Part shown: one piece after another, positions 18,642 through 26,770 of the stretch
Numbering within the stretch: the stretch's first letter is position 1
Layout of the letters: each line of letters starts with the position of its first letter
Source of the DNA: Flavobacteriales bacterium UBA6057
GTDB taxonomy: Bacteria > Bacteroidota > Bacteroidia > Flavobacteriales_G > Salibacteraceae
Reading direction: 5' to 3'
Assembly: GCA_002428995.1 (NCBI GenBank)
Contig: DIYJ01000014.1
Location: 1-64,000 of the forward strand
Length of the DNA stretch: 64,000 nt
Notes under the pieces: generated by a model
Databases searched by the model: none
What the model was told of the DNA's origin: nothing
The model's input: only the letters and a program-made list of their open reading frames with translations
Position numbers and translations under genes: made by a program

Positions 18642-18698
18642 GAACCTGTTCACCAAAGGTTCCGGATTGAATCATTCTAAACATCAAACAAAACAAAC

Positions 18699-19226
18699 AT
18701 GTCAATTCGAATTCAAAATCCCTCCACGTTTGCCTTGCCTGCCAGATTGCAGTCTGACGGTGTACGGCTTCCTGTTCCGCATTACAGGCAAGAAAAGTCC
18801 AATTGGTGCTGGGCCGCTTGCTTTCAAATGGTGCTGAATTATCTCAAAATTTCTAACGCCAGTCAGTGTGACATCTTCAAAGCAGTAAAAGGCAAGCCAT
18901 GTGTGAATGAAACTGCTACTGCTGCCGAAATAAGCAGAGGTTGGCGTCAATTTGGAGTTGCTTTCCGGTACTATGCAGCTCGTGTTTCGTTCGGAACAGC
19001 CACAGCTTCGATTGATGCTCTTGCTCCCCTGGAAGTTGGACTTAGATGGTCCAGCGGTGGTGGACATGTGGTGATCATGACCGGATACATCTCCAGCTCC
19101 ACGAAAGTGTATGTCAGTGATCCCGGGAGGGGTGGTGTGGCCCTCATGACCTACGACTATCTGGCAAGCGCCTATGGTAAAGGGTCCTGGACCGACACCT
19201 GGAACGTACTCCGAAGAGCATCTTAA
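18699..19226 (+). CDS. AvrRpt2-like papain-fold cysteine protease, leaderless
   Basis: A 175-aa protein whose fold and motifs fit the AvrRpt2/C39-like papain superfamily. The nucleophile is Cys37 in NWCWAACFQMVLNYL, with a preceding Gln31 as likely oxyanion residue; the general base is His123 in GGGHVVIMTGY; Asp141 is in VYVSDPG. AvrRpt2 is a type III effector of Pseudomonas syringae, but the family is broad. It lacks a signal peptide. It is the last gene of the set and is closed by a strong terminator. Cargo of an unidentified export route or an intracellular protease are both possible. Confidence 0.87.
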   Translation: MSIRIQNPSTFALPARLQSDGVRLPVPHYRQEKSNWCWAACFQMVLNYLKISNASQCDIFKAVKGKPCVNETATAAEISRGWRQFGVAFRYYAARVSFGTATASIDALAPLEVGLRWSSGGGHVVIMTGYISSSTKVYVSDPGRGGVALMTYDYLASAYGKGSWTDTWNVLRRAS

Positions 19227-19256
19227 GTGCTGGTTTTAACCCATTAAGCCCTCAAC

Positions 19257-19289
19257 AAAAGCCCCGGTTCTATTTACCGGGGCTTTTTT
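19257..19289 (+). terminator. Intrinsic terminator of leaderless protease set
   Basis: AAAAGCCCCGGT and ACCGGGGCTTTT pair around TCTATTT and are followed by further T residues: a 12-bp stem including the A/T flank. Confidence 0.93.
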
Positions 19290-19521
19290 GATGGTGCCTG
19301 AACTTCAAAACAATCAGAGTTCACAAAAGCCTCACCCAACCGGTTCATATGTCCATGCGTGTAGCCATTAGGAGTGGCCAGACGCTCTTGCTGCCCAAGT
19401 TTCAGAAAAGATGAGGCTCAGAGGCAAGTTCGGATTCAAAAAGTGCGTCTATCATGATGATCGAGCGAGATTACCGATCAGAAGCAGAAGAACGAGTCTT
19501 CTAAAACCGTAAAAACCGAAC

Positions 19522-20112
19522 TTGAAAGACCGCGAAATACTGGATGCTATTCAAAAAGGTCCACCTGAGGAACATCAGGCTTTGAGGGCGCTCTATCAAC
19601 AATTTTTCCCGTCTGTACTTCGTTTTGTGGCCACCAATCAAGGCAGTAAGGAGGATGCCCATGATGTGTTTCAGGACTCTGTGTTGATCTTTTACAATGC
19701 GGTGCGAAAAGGAACCTTCCGCGAGCAATCATCCATAGGCACCTTCCTGCATTCCATCGCCCGCAATCAGTGGCGAATGGAACTGAGAGCGAGGAATAGA
19801 AACAAGGCCCCAAGCCTGGAGCCTGTAGAGGAAACGAAGGTGGAGACTCCCATTCTGCTCCTGCTGAAAAAGGAAAGACAACACATGGTAGCAGAGGTGG
19901 TGTCAAAACTGGAAAAGCCCTGCCAGGAGATGCTTCGGTTGTCCGTCTACCTGGGCAAGTCTATGAAGGAGATAAGCAAACACTTTGGTTACAGCAGCGA
20001 GCAGGTCGCCCGCAACCAAAAACACCGGTGTTTGAAATACCTTAGTCGCCTCATTCTCAGCTCTCCCCTATTTTCCACCCTAAGGTCATTTGCTGATGAG
20101 GAACATGAATAG
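19522..20112 (+). CDS. ECF-type RNA polymerase sigma factor
   Basis: A 196-aa sigma-70 family protein. Region 2 is seen in LRALYQQFFPSVLRFVATNQGSKEDAHDVFQDSVLIFY and GTFLHSIARNQWRMELR. Region 4 is the helix-turn-helix in LRLSVYLGKSMKEISKHFGYSSEQVARNQKHRCLKYL. It starts with TTG; no ATG lies near in frame. It overlaps the following TPR anti-sigma-like gene, and the two should be co-translated. It is paralogous in arrangement to the pair at 41256-42532. Confidence 0.9.
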   Translation: MKDREILDAIQKGPPEEHQALRALYQQFFPSVLRFVATNQGSKEDAHDVFQDSVLIFYNAVRKGTFREQSSIGTFLHSIARNQWRMELRARNRNKAPSLEPVEETKVETPILLLLKKERQHMVAEVVSKLEKPCQEMLRLSVYLGKSMKEISKHFGYSSEQVARNQKHRCLKYLSRLILSSPLFSTLRSFADEEHE

Positions 20113-20833
20113 CGATGAAGCTCTGATTTTCCGCTTTCTGAACGGAGAGCTGTCGGCAGATGAACTGGCAGAATTCCGCGAGCGAACAGTGAAAGACGAG
20201 GCCTTTGCCCAACAATTGAGTGCGGCCTCAGCATCGGTGAAGGCTGATTACGACCTGAAACAAAGGCTCAGAAACATCGGTGAGGATTACGAACAGGAAA
20301 GCCCAACCAAACGACCATTACCCTGGAAGCTAATCGGGATTGCGGCTTCGCTCGCTTTGGTCATCGCGTTCACCTTCTTGTTCAATCAATCAGACAGCAG
20401 TCGAGGTGAGGCGCTTTTTGCGGAACAGTTTGAGCCCTATTCAGATTGGCCTTACACACGCTCTTTAGAATCATCTACTTCCTGGGAAGCAGCGGTACGC
20501 CACTACAAGGAAGGGAACTATGAAAAGACCATTCAGGAACTGAAACAGGTAGAGGACGATGAATTTGGGAACCCGCCACTTTACCACCTCTGCCTTGGCA
20601 TCAGCTACCTTTCATTGTCGGAACCTGATGCTGAAAGTGCGGTCGTGTTCCTCGAAAAGGCTCAATCCTCTGGGAGTGTATTCACTCCCGCAGCCAGCTG
20701 GTACCTGAGCCTCGCCCAGATAAGGCGGGAAAACCTCGAAACGGCCTCCGAAATCCTGCAGTCGCTGAGTAATTCTCAGGACGAGACATACTCCCGGAAA
20801 GCCACCCAACTGCTTGCGGAACTGGAAGAGTAA
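20096..20833 (+). CDS. Membrane TPR protein, putative anti-sigma factor
   Basis: It starts within the end of the sigma gene (ATG at 20096; an in-frame ATG at 20105 is also possible). The cytosolic N-region (DEALIFRFLNGELSADELAEFRERT) is the anti-sigma-like helical domain seen in Bacteroidota ECF partners. One transmembrane helix (IGIAASLALVIAFTFLF) leads to an extracytoplasmic TPR part (about residues 120-245). The overlap with the sigma gene and the topology suggest it holds the sigma factor at the membrane. It is clearly paralogous to the protein at 41783-42532 (shared EPY...TRS segment and C-terminal LQSL.NS..SY.K...LL). Confidence 0.85.
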   Translation: MRNMNSDEALIFRFLNGELSADELAEFRERTVKDEAFAQQLSAASASVKADYDLKQRLRNIGEDYEQESPTKRPLPWKLIGIAASLALVIAFTFLFNQSDSSRGEALFAEQFEPYSDWPYTRSLESSTSWEAAVRHYKEGNYEKTIQELKQVEDDEFGNPPLYHLCLGISYLSLSEPDAESAVVFLEKAQSSGSVFTPAASWYLSLAQIRRENLETASEILQSLSNSQDETYSRKATQLLAELEE

Positions 20834-20866
20834 TAATCGTCAGCGACCTTGACGCATCTGCTGTAA

Positions 20867-23806
20867 TCATGCTTGAAAGGTGAAGACCACCTCTGTTCCG
20901 ATGATCTGCGCTTCCTCGTCTTTCAGGGCTTGAATCAGGAACTCCGCCTGGCCATAGTTCAGCTTGTTGTACAGCTCGATGCGATGCCGAACGTTCTCCA
21001 GACTGATGGAGGGTCGGTCGGACCGGGTGCTTCCCTTTCCTGCTTCGTATCCCGGACCGTTGTCTGTGATCCTGAGCTGGAATCCTCCATGGTAGCGCAC
21101 ACAGCTCACCTTGAGTTCTCGCTTCCCATCCTTTTTGAGCAATCCATGCCAGAGCGCGTTTTCTGCGATGGGCTGTAACAGCATAGGCGGAACCTGAATC
21201 TGATCCAGATTGAGTTTTTCATCCACTTCAAACTGGAAGGAAAAGGGATGGTTTTCAAACCGAATCATCTCCATTTCGAGGTAACGCTCAAGGCTTTCCA
21301 GCTCTTGCACCAGCGGAACCAAGGGTTCCCGAGAGTTTTGAAGCATGGAGCGAAGCATGTGCGAAAGCTCCCCGATAAAGGTGTTCACTTTCAAATGGTC
21401 TTTGGCATAGGCCAATGCCTGTACACTGTTCAGGGCGTTGAACAAAAAGTGAGGATTCATTTGCAGACCAAGGGCTTGCAGCTGCGCATTGGAATATTGC
21501 CAATCAGCTTTTCTACGCTCATTCTGCTGTTTGAAAAACCAGAACATCAATCCCGCTGCGAGCATGACAACAAGAAGCGCGAGGAACACCCAAAACAGTG
21601 CGCGCTCATAAAACTGCGCGGGCACTGCAATGTGAATCGCAGCGGTTTCCGGTCCCCATTCACCTGACTTATCCCTGGCCTTGGCCCGGAAGGAATATTC
21701 TCCGGGCGGAAGGTTGAAATAAGTGGCATTCCCATCCTCCGAAACCACCCAATCTTCCTGAAAACCCTCCAGCAAGTAGGCATATTCGATCACCCTGCCG
21801 GGTTGGAAACTGATGATGGAATAATTGAACTTCAGGTTTCGTTCTGAAGGTGATAAACGAATCATCTTCTCCAGCGACAATGTGGAGTCATTGACCTGGG
21901 CAGAATTGATCCTTGCTACCGGAGGCTGATGATCACTTCGAAAGGTGCTCATGTCAATGAGTTGCACTCCGAATTCTGTTCCTACAACGGCCGTATCACC
22001 CATGTGAACAATCCTGGACACGGAGCCTGGGTTCAATCCCTCCCTCATTCCAATGTTGGAGAACGAGTACTCCCCATCCTTGTGCAACGTGACCCGAACC
22101 ACGCCCTTCATGGTGGTGACCCAAAATGAAGTGTCGGACTGCCAATAGGCGGTATTCCAAAGGTCAATCGCAGGGTTGTGACGCGCGTTGAAGCAATCGA
22201 CCTGGCCACCGTGCATGATGTAGATGCAGCTATCTGCCGCCACCAGCAGGGTGTCCCGATGCATTAAATCCAGTGATATCACAACTCTGCCGGATAGCAA
22301 TGGAATGGCATCTTCGATGTACTTACCAGTGGAAACCTCCAGGATATCAACCCCATCGTCTGAACCAATGTAAAGGGTATCGTTGGCACCAGACATGGCT
22401 CTTCGTCTCTTCCCGCTGCCCCTTGGGATCTCCCATAGCTGGTTTCGCTTGATGTCAAGAACTCCACGGTGTGTCAACCCAACAAGCGACTCATTGTAAA
22501 AGCCAATGCTGCCGATGACCCCGAAGCTGTCAGCAATGGCTGAAATATGGCCGGTAGTCATATCCAGGCTAGCATTTCCAACCTGCATACGTTGGTCTTG
22601 GATACCATAGGCAGGAAAAACCCTGGCCACACTGGAAAAATCATTGTAGGGATAAAAAGTAACGGCAGAATCGCTGAGTCCGTTGATGAAATGCACCAGT
22701 CCTTCACTTTGAAAGCTGAGCAAACGCTGCTCGTGATCGAGGCCTACCCACCTTGAAAAACCTTCATTTATCAACGCGTGTTCCAGGTTGTAGACAGATA
22801 AATTGGGCATGTAGTAGATCCCGCTGGATATTGAACTTATCCATGTGCCGCCATCCGCATCGCGTGCACAAGAAGTGGTCACTATTCCCTTCAGATAGTG
22901 GTCAAGCGTGCTTTCACCGCTGCGGCTGAACAAAATCCCCTCATCAAAAGAAATCGCCACGCGTGACCGATCCAGGGAATCAACAGAGATGATGGTAGCA
23001 TGGGTGTTCTGATATGTTTCTGCACCCGACTCCAGATCGTGGGACATGACAAGGTACCCCGTTCCCAGCCAGAGATGAGCGTCCGTTTCCCACGCCATCA
23101 CGCTGGCAAAGGTTTTAACGTTGTGACTCTCGTAGAGCCCTGAGACATCCACAAGCCATCCGTATTCCGTCTGCCGTGCACGACTCTCAGGGTGACTATT
23201 TTCAATCTTCGATGCTTTTGTGCCTTTTGGCCAACAGTGAAACCCGATGAACCTCCCGGTCGAGCCAATTCGATGAAGGTGTAAGAAATGCCCGTCTCCA
23301 TGGTCCCCGTTACATTGGATAGAATCCAGTTCACCGTTTGCTGAAACCGTCCTTACCTGCCTTGAATAGCCGCGTTGCAGAAAGTAGAGCTTGCGAGCAC
23401 TGTCAACGTAGAAGTTATCGATGAGCTGGTGGAATCCATCAATCTTGATCTGTTGATTATGGCTTGACTTTTCAAGGAATTCACCAATCTCAAAGATCCC
23501 GGAGGTCATGATATTAGTCCAGGGCTTTCCGCCCGACCCCAGCCTCAGTTTGAAGGCATGGCTCTTAAGGCCTTTGTTCTCATCACGGCTGTTGACCTGG
23601 GAAAACGTTTGCCCATCGAACCTCCAAACACCGTGGCTCGTTCCCAAAATCATGGAGCCACCTGGCCCCTGTACAATTCCGTACACCGTCTGCGTGGGCA
23701 AGCCATCTTTCACAGTGTAGTTGATGTAGTTTGGCGTCTGCGCTGAAAGGAATCCAGCTGCAAGCTGCTGGCAGACTAGAAAAAGGAAAAATCTCAGACC
23801 CTTCAT
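20867..23806 (-). CDS. Two-component propeller sensor kinase (LytS-type His kinase)
   Basis: A 979-aa sensor: signal peptide (FFLFLVCQQLAAGFLSAQ), a large periplasmic beta-propeller (about residues 25-640, opening NYTVKDGLPTQTVYGIVQ), a Y_Y_Y Ig-like domain (FQEDWVVSEDGNATYFNLPPGEYSF), one transmembrane helix (FWVFLALLVVMLAAGLMFWF) and a His_kinase/HATPase module. The phospho-acceptor His is in NPHFLFNALNSVQ and the ATP-binding N box in PIAENALWHGLL. There is no response regulator gene next to it. The propeller usually senses glycans or other extracellular ligands in Bacteroidota. It is convergent with the sigma/anti-sigma pair. Confidence 0.92.
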   Translation of the reverse strand: MKGLRFFLFLVCQQLAAGFLSAQTPNYINYTVKDGLPTQTVYGIVQGPGGSMILGTSHGVWRFDGQTFSQVNSRDENKGLKSHAFKLRLGSGGKPWTNIMTSGIFEIGEFLEKSSHNQQIKIDGFHQLIDNFYVDSARKLYFLQRGYSRQVRTVSANGELDSIQCNGDHGDGHFLHLHRIGSTGRFIGFHCWPKGTKASKIENSHPESRARQTEYGWLVDVSGLYESHNVKTFASVMAWETDAHLWLGTGYLVMSHDLESGAETYQNTHATIISVDSLDRSRVAISFDEGILFSRSGESTLDHYLKGIVTTSCARDADGGTWISSISSGIYYMPNLSVYNLEHALINEGFSRWVGLDHEQRLLSFQSEGLVHFINGLSDSAVTFYPYNDFSSVARVFPAYGIQDQRMQVGNASLDMTTGHISAIADSFGVIGSIGFYNESLVGLTHRGVLDIKRNQLWEIPRGSGKRRRAMSGANDTLYIGSDDGVDILEVSTGKYIEDAIPLLSGRVVISLDLMHRDTLLVAADSCIYIMHGGQVDCFNARHNPAIDLWNTAYWQSDTSFWVTTMKGVVRVTLHKDGEYSFSNIGMREGLNPGSVSRIVHMGDTAVVGTEFGVQLIDMSTFRSDHQPPVARINSAQVNDSTLSLEKMIRLSPSERNLKFNYSIISFQPGRVIEYAYLLEGFQEDWVVSEDGNATYFNLPPGEYSFRAKARDKSGEWGPETAAIHIAVPAQFYERALFWVFLALLVVMLAAGLMFWFFKQQNERRKADWQYSNAQLQALGLQMNPHFLFNALNSVQALAYAKDHLKVNTFIGELSHMLRSMLQNSREPLVPLVQELESLERYLEMEMIRFENHPFSFQFEVDEKLNLDQIQVPPMLLQPIAENALWHGLLKKDGKRELKVSCVRYHGGFQLRITDNGPGYEAGKGSTRSDRPSISLENVRHRIELYNKLNYGQAEFLIQALKDEEAQIIGTEVVFTFQA

Positions 23807-23951
23807 AATGGATGAAAAACAGCTGTTTAGCCGGTTAACTAAGCTTAATCGCTCTACAAGAAGTAAGGGTTGCTGGGTGGTACAAATAACGGAGATTACT
23901 CCCTTCGCAAAAGAACTCAGCGGGAAGAAAACTCTGCAGGCAGAAAAAGAA

Positions 23952-23990
23952 AAGGGCCGCAGCTATTTAAGCTGCGGCCCTTCATCAATG
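23952..23990 (-). terminator. Intrinsic terminator of 24003-25613 gene
   Basis: AAGGGCCGCAGC and GCTGCGGCCCTT form a perfect 12-bp stem around a 7-nt A/T loop. On the minus strand it is followed by the T-rich tract TTCTTTTTCTGCC (with the lower strand read), as expected for the gene ending at 24003. Confidence 0.92.
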
Positions 23991-24002
23991 AGCTGAGAAA
24001 AC

Positions 24003-25613
24003 TCAGTCAATGATCAACTGCTGCGTGCTGATGTTGGTTCCACTCGTAAGCTGAATGAGGTACAGTCCGGAGCTCAGCCCCTGTACATCAATCGTTTGCT
24101 CCATGTTGCTTTGCAAACCATTTCTCTCAATCATGGTCTGACCTGCTGTGTTCATGATTCGGATACCCAGCGTTGCCTCGTCCCCTGAATCGTACACCAC
24201 TTTCACGATGTCTTTCGCAGGGTTTGGGTAGATCGAAATGCGTTGCTGGAACTGTTCAGAATCGGCTATGGCTCTTTTGTTTCCTGAGCTCTGAGCAATC
24301 ACGAAGTACATTGGAATCACACCACCATCCTTGAAGAAGATATCCATCTTGTAGAGTCCATCGCTCAGGTTCAGGTTGGGATCGTTGATCGTGCCTTGTG
24401 ATGCATCAAAAACAATGCTTGGGTCAATGCTCGTACCAAAGCTGTGAGGATCATCAATCCTGGCCAGGCTGAACTGGAAATACTCGTCCACCTCAAAGAT
24501 GTCCTCGGGATCAACGCCACTGTTCCAGATCGGGTCTCGGCTTGCGAGCATGGTAAGCACATCAGCCAAGCCACTCGTTCCGCCCTGGGTAAAATTCGGT
24601 GCCGAATCGCCACACCCAGAGAAGAAGTTGTTTGCCCAGACTTGGCCCGTTGACAACAATACCCATTGCATGCACTTGGTAAATGTGCTGTAGCTCTTGG
24701 TGATCTTTCCCTTCTCGCCTGGTTTGAACTTGCCTCCGGGACCGGTGGCAGTTGGAACGCAATACAGATCGTCCAATCCCTGGCCAGCCGGATCTCCATA
24801 GGCGTTGTAGGTATTGATGAAATAGTTCAGCCCGAAGCTGCAAGCATTTGGGTTAGCTGTTTGAAGGTACGGAGTGGGGGCATAGTTGGTAAACTGCTCC
24901 GTTTTCTTGCCGATGCCCTTGACATTACCCGAGATAGCCTGTCCCGAAATACTCACCACCGCGCTGCTCGAAGGAAGGTTCAGATGAACGACTTGATAGC
25001 TGGTGTAGTTTGGAGTGGCCGCGACCCAATCTGAATACTGACTTGCCGTCATGTAACGATAATAAGGAACGGCAACTCCTGTGTTTTGATCGAGATAATG
25101 ATAGGTGGATGTAATCGCGTAATACTTGTTGTTGTTGATCTCGTTGAGCCTGATCTCATAGGCATAGGTAGGACCGTTGCACTTTTTTCTGCACAAGATG
25201 GTCGTGTTGCAACCGTTGCAAACAGGCTCTGGAGTATCTACCTCGATGTCGATTCCATCTACATTCACCGCATTCACGGTGTAGTAGTAGGAATTACCTC
25301 CATCAATATTCATGTACTGTTTGGCAAGGCGGAAGTAGTTTTCAGTCAGGTTAAACTGGGAAACGGTTGTAAAAACCGTTGTCTCGCCCACTACAGAGGC
25401 TTGCTGGATTTCAACCCGGTAGTGATCAAATTGCGGATCGGTAGAAGCGAGCCACGAAGCAAAACCCTGCGACTCATAGGGTCGCACCGTATGCTGGATG
25501 CTTGGCGTTGACTGGGCGCATACTTCCCATGTGCTCATTGCCCCGATCGAAGCAAATGAAAGCAGCACAAAAGATGCGCGTGCTAAAGTTTGACGAATTC
25601 TTGAGTGTATCAT
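24003..25613 (-). CDS. T9SS-secreted protein of unknown function
   Basis: About 536 aa from the preferred ATG at 25613, which directly precedes the signal peptide (RASFVLLSFASIGAMSTWEVCAQ); an in-frame start 60 nt further up is less likely. The mature part is beta-rich with a fibronectin-like opening (SWLASTDPQFDHYRVEIQ) and two cysteine pairs (PVCNGCNTTILCRKKC). A type A sorting domain begins SIYPNPAKDIVKVVYDSG and ends GLYLIQLTSGTNISTQQLIID. No enzyme motif is visible. It has its own strong terminator. Confidence 0.85.
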   Translation of the reverse strand: MIHSRIRQTLARASFVLLSFASIGAMSTWEVCAQSTPSIQHTVRPYESQGFASWLASTDPQFDHYRVEIQQASVVGETTVFTTVSQFNLTENYFRLAKQYMNIDGGNSYYYTVNAVNVDGIDIEVDTPEPVCNGCNTTILCRKKCNGPTYAYEIRLNEINNNKYYAITSTYHYLDQNTGVAVPYYRYMTASQYSDWVAATPNYTSYQVVHLNLPSSSAVVSISGQAISGNVKGIGKKTEQFTNYAPTPYLQTANPNACSFGLNYFINTYNAYGDPAGQGLDDLYCVPTATGPGGKFKPGEKGKITKSYSTFTKCMQWVLLSTGQVWANNFFSGCGDSAPNFTQGGTSGLADVLTMLASRDPIWNSGVDPEDIFEVDEYFQFSLARIDDPHSFGTSIDPSIVFDASQGTINDPNLNLSDGLYKMDIFFKDGGVIPMYFVIAQSSGNKRAIADSEQFQQRISIYPNPAKDIVKVVYDSGDEATLGIRIMNTAGQTMIERNGLQSNMEQTIDVQGLSSGLYLIQLTSGTNISTQQLIID

Positions 25614-25774
25614 GCTGGTACAATTTTGAGTTAGACCCCTTAGTTGCATCCCGCACGATCTCGTAATCAGCAAAAAGCCGATTATTTACCGAAGCTCATT
25701 CAAGCGCCTGGCTATCAATTAAATAAAATCAAACGTAATGAATCAGAATCCTGCTGAGCTCAGCTGAGTCGCAG

Positions 25775-26644
25775 TTATTCTACCTCGATCGATGCAAGTT
25801 TCTTGTTCACCTTCAGCACTTGTACACTCTCCTTTCCCTGATGTTCAACCAGGTAGGTGTCCATCATAGCGTCAGGTGAGCTCTTCTTTTCGGAAAGAAT
25901 GCCCCGATGGCAGCTCTCGACCGGATACTTCTCGATGCCTTGAAAAAGGCCCGACTTGTCAAATTCAAGAATCACCAGTTCCACCTCAGAACCTGCTCCA
26001 CAGGGAGCCATTGCATTCGTAGCTGAAGGCTGCGTATTCATCAACAGCAACCTTGTTCGGTCTTCATTCACTCCCAGAATTTCCGAGCGGCCATACAACT
26101 CGAACTCTTCAAGATCGACAGCTGTTGACGAGTCCAAATGCAGGATGACTCGTTCGCTCAGCAGGTCCCGCGACTCTGTTCGAAGCACCAGTCCCAGTTC
26201 TTTCGCGCCATCCGTCCAAAGGCCAGTCGAGCTCTCAAGATCATTGGAAACCCACATGCGTTCTTTGTAGCCCTTGAGGTTAGGATAGCGCTCTTCCTCC
26301 TCCCAATGGTTTAATCCGTCAATTCCGAAGTGCAGCACCAGGCTGTCCATTCCCGGGTCGTCAAACACATAGAGCGTTAGCTTATTGCGCAAATTGTTAA
26401 TGCCTACAAGTGGAATTTTGGTTCCGACCTTATCGTATTGATACCACCCCTTGACGGAGTAGAAATCGGAGTTGTAGTGTCCATAGCGGAAAAACCTCAG
26501 AGACATGGTGATGGGATACTTGCCAGCGATCTCCCCTTTAAATACTCTTTGGTCCGTCCGCAGGTACTCTATGTATGGATCAAACTCCTGCGCCATTCCA
26601 AACAGCGCAATAAGTAGGAAGAAAACGCTCGATGCTATTCTCAT
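25775..26644 (-). CDS. Secreted protein of unknown function
   Basis: A 289-aa protein with a short signal peptide (SSVFFLLIALFGMAQ). The mature part is beta-rich (KGEIAGKYPITMSLRFFRYG and similar strands) with two late cysteines (APCGAG, ESCHRG) and no known motif. It is the first gene after the Tae4-like fusion gene on the same strand, with a hairpin in the 126-nt gap. A periplasmic protein next to a peptidoglycan amidase could be its immunity factor, but it is much longer than known Tai4 proteins; that is speculation. Confidence 0.75.
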   Translation of the reverse strand: MRIASSVFFLLIALFGMAQEFDPYIEYLRTDQRVFKGEIAGKYPITMSLRFFRYGHYNSDFYSVKGWYQYDKVGTKIPLVGINNLRNKLTLYVFDDPGMDSLVLHFGIDGLNHWEEEERYPNLKGYKERMWVSNDLESSTGLWTDGAKELGLVLRTESRDLLSERVILHLDSSTAVDLEEFELYGRSEILGVNEDRTRLLLMNTQPSATNAMAPCGAGSEVELVILEFDKSGLFQGIEKYPVESCHRGILSEKKSSPDAMMDTYLVEHQGKESVQVLKVNKKLASIEVE

Positions 26645-26709
26645 GATAGACGAAAATCAGTTGCTCGCCCTAAGATAGCCTCAAACTACCATTCAAAACT
26701 CTCATTTTC

Positions 26710-26754
26710 CATGCCTCCTTACATCCGACCTTATCACCGGAGCAAGGAGGCATG
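26710..26754 (-). terminator. 11-bp stem hairpin after the Tae4-like gene
   Basis: CATGCCTCCTT and AAGGAGGCATG pair perfectly around a 23-nt loop that itself contains CCG...CGG. It lies 16 nt beyond the stop codon of the last operon gene; on the minus strand it is followed by GGAAAATGAG rather than a T-run. It is probably the 3' end of the operon transcript. Confidence 0.55.
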
Positions 26755-26770
26755 AAGCCGGTGCATCGCG

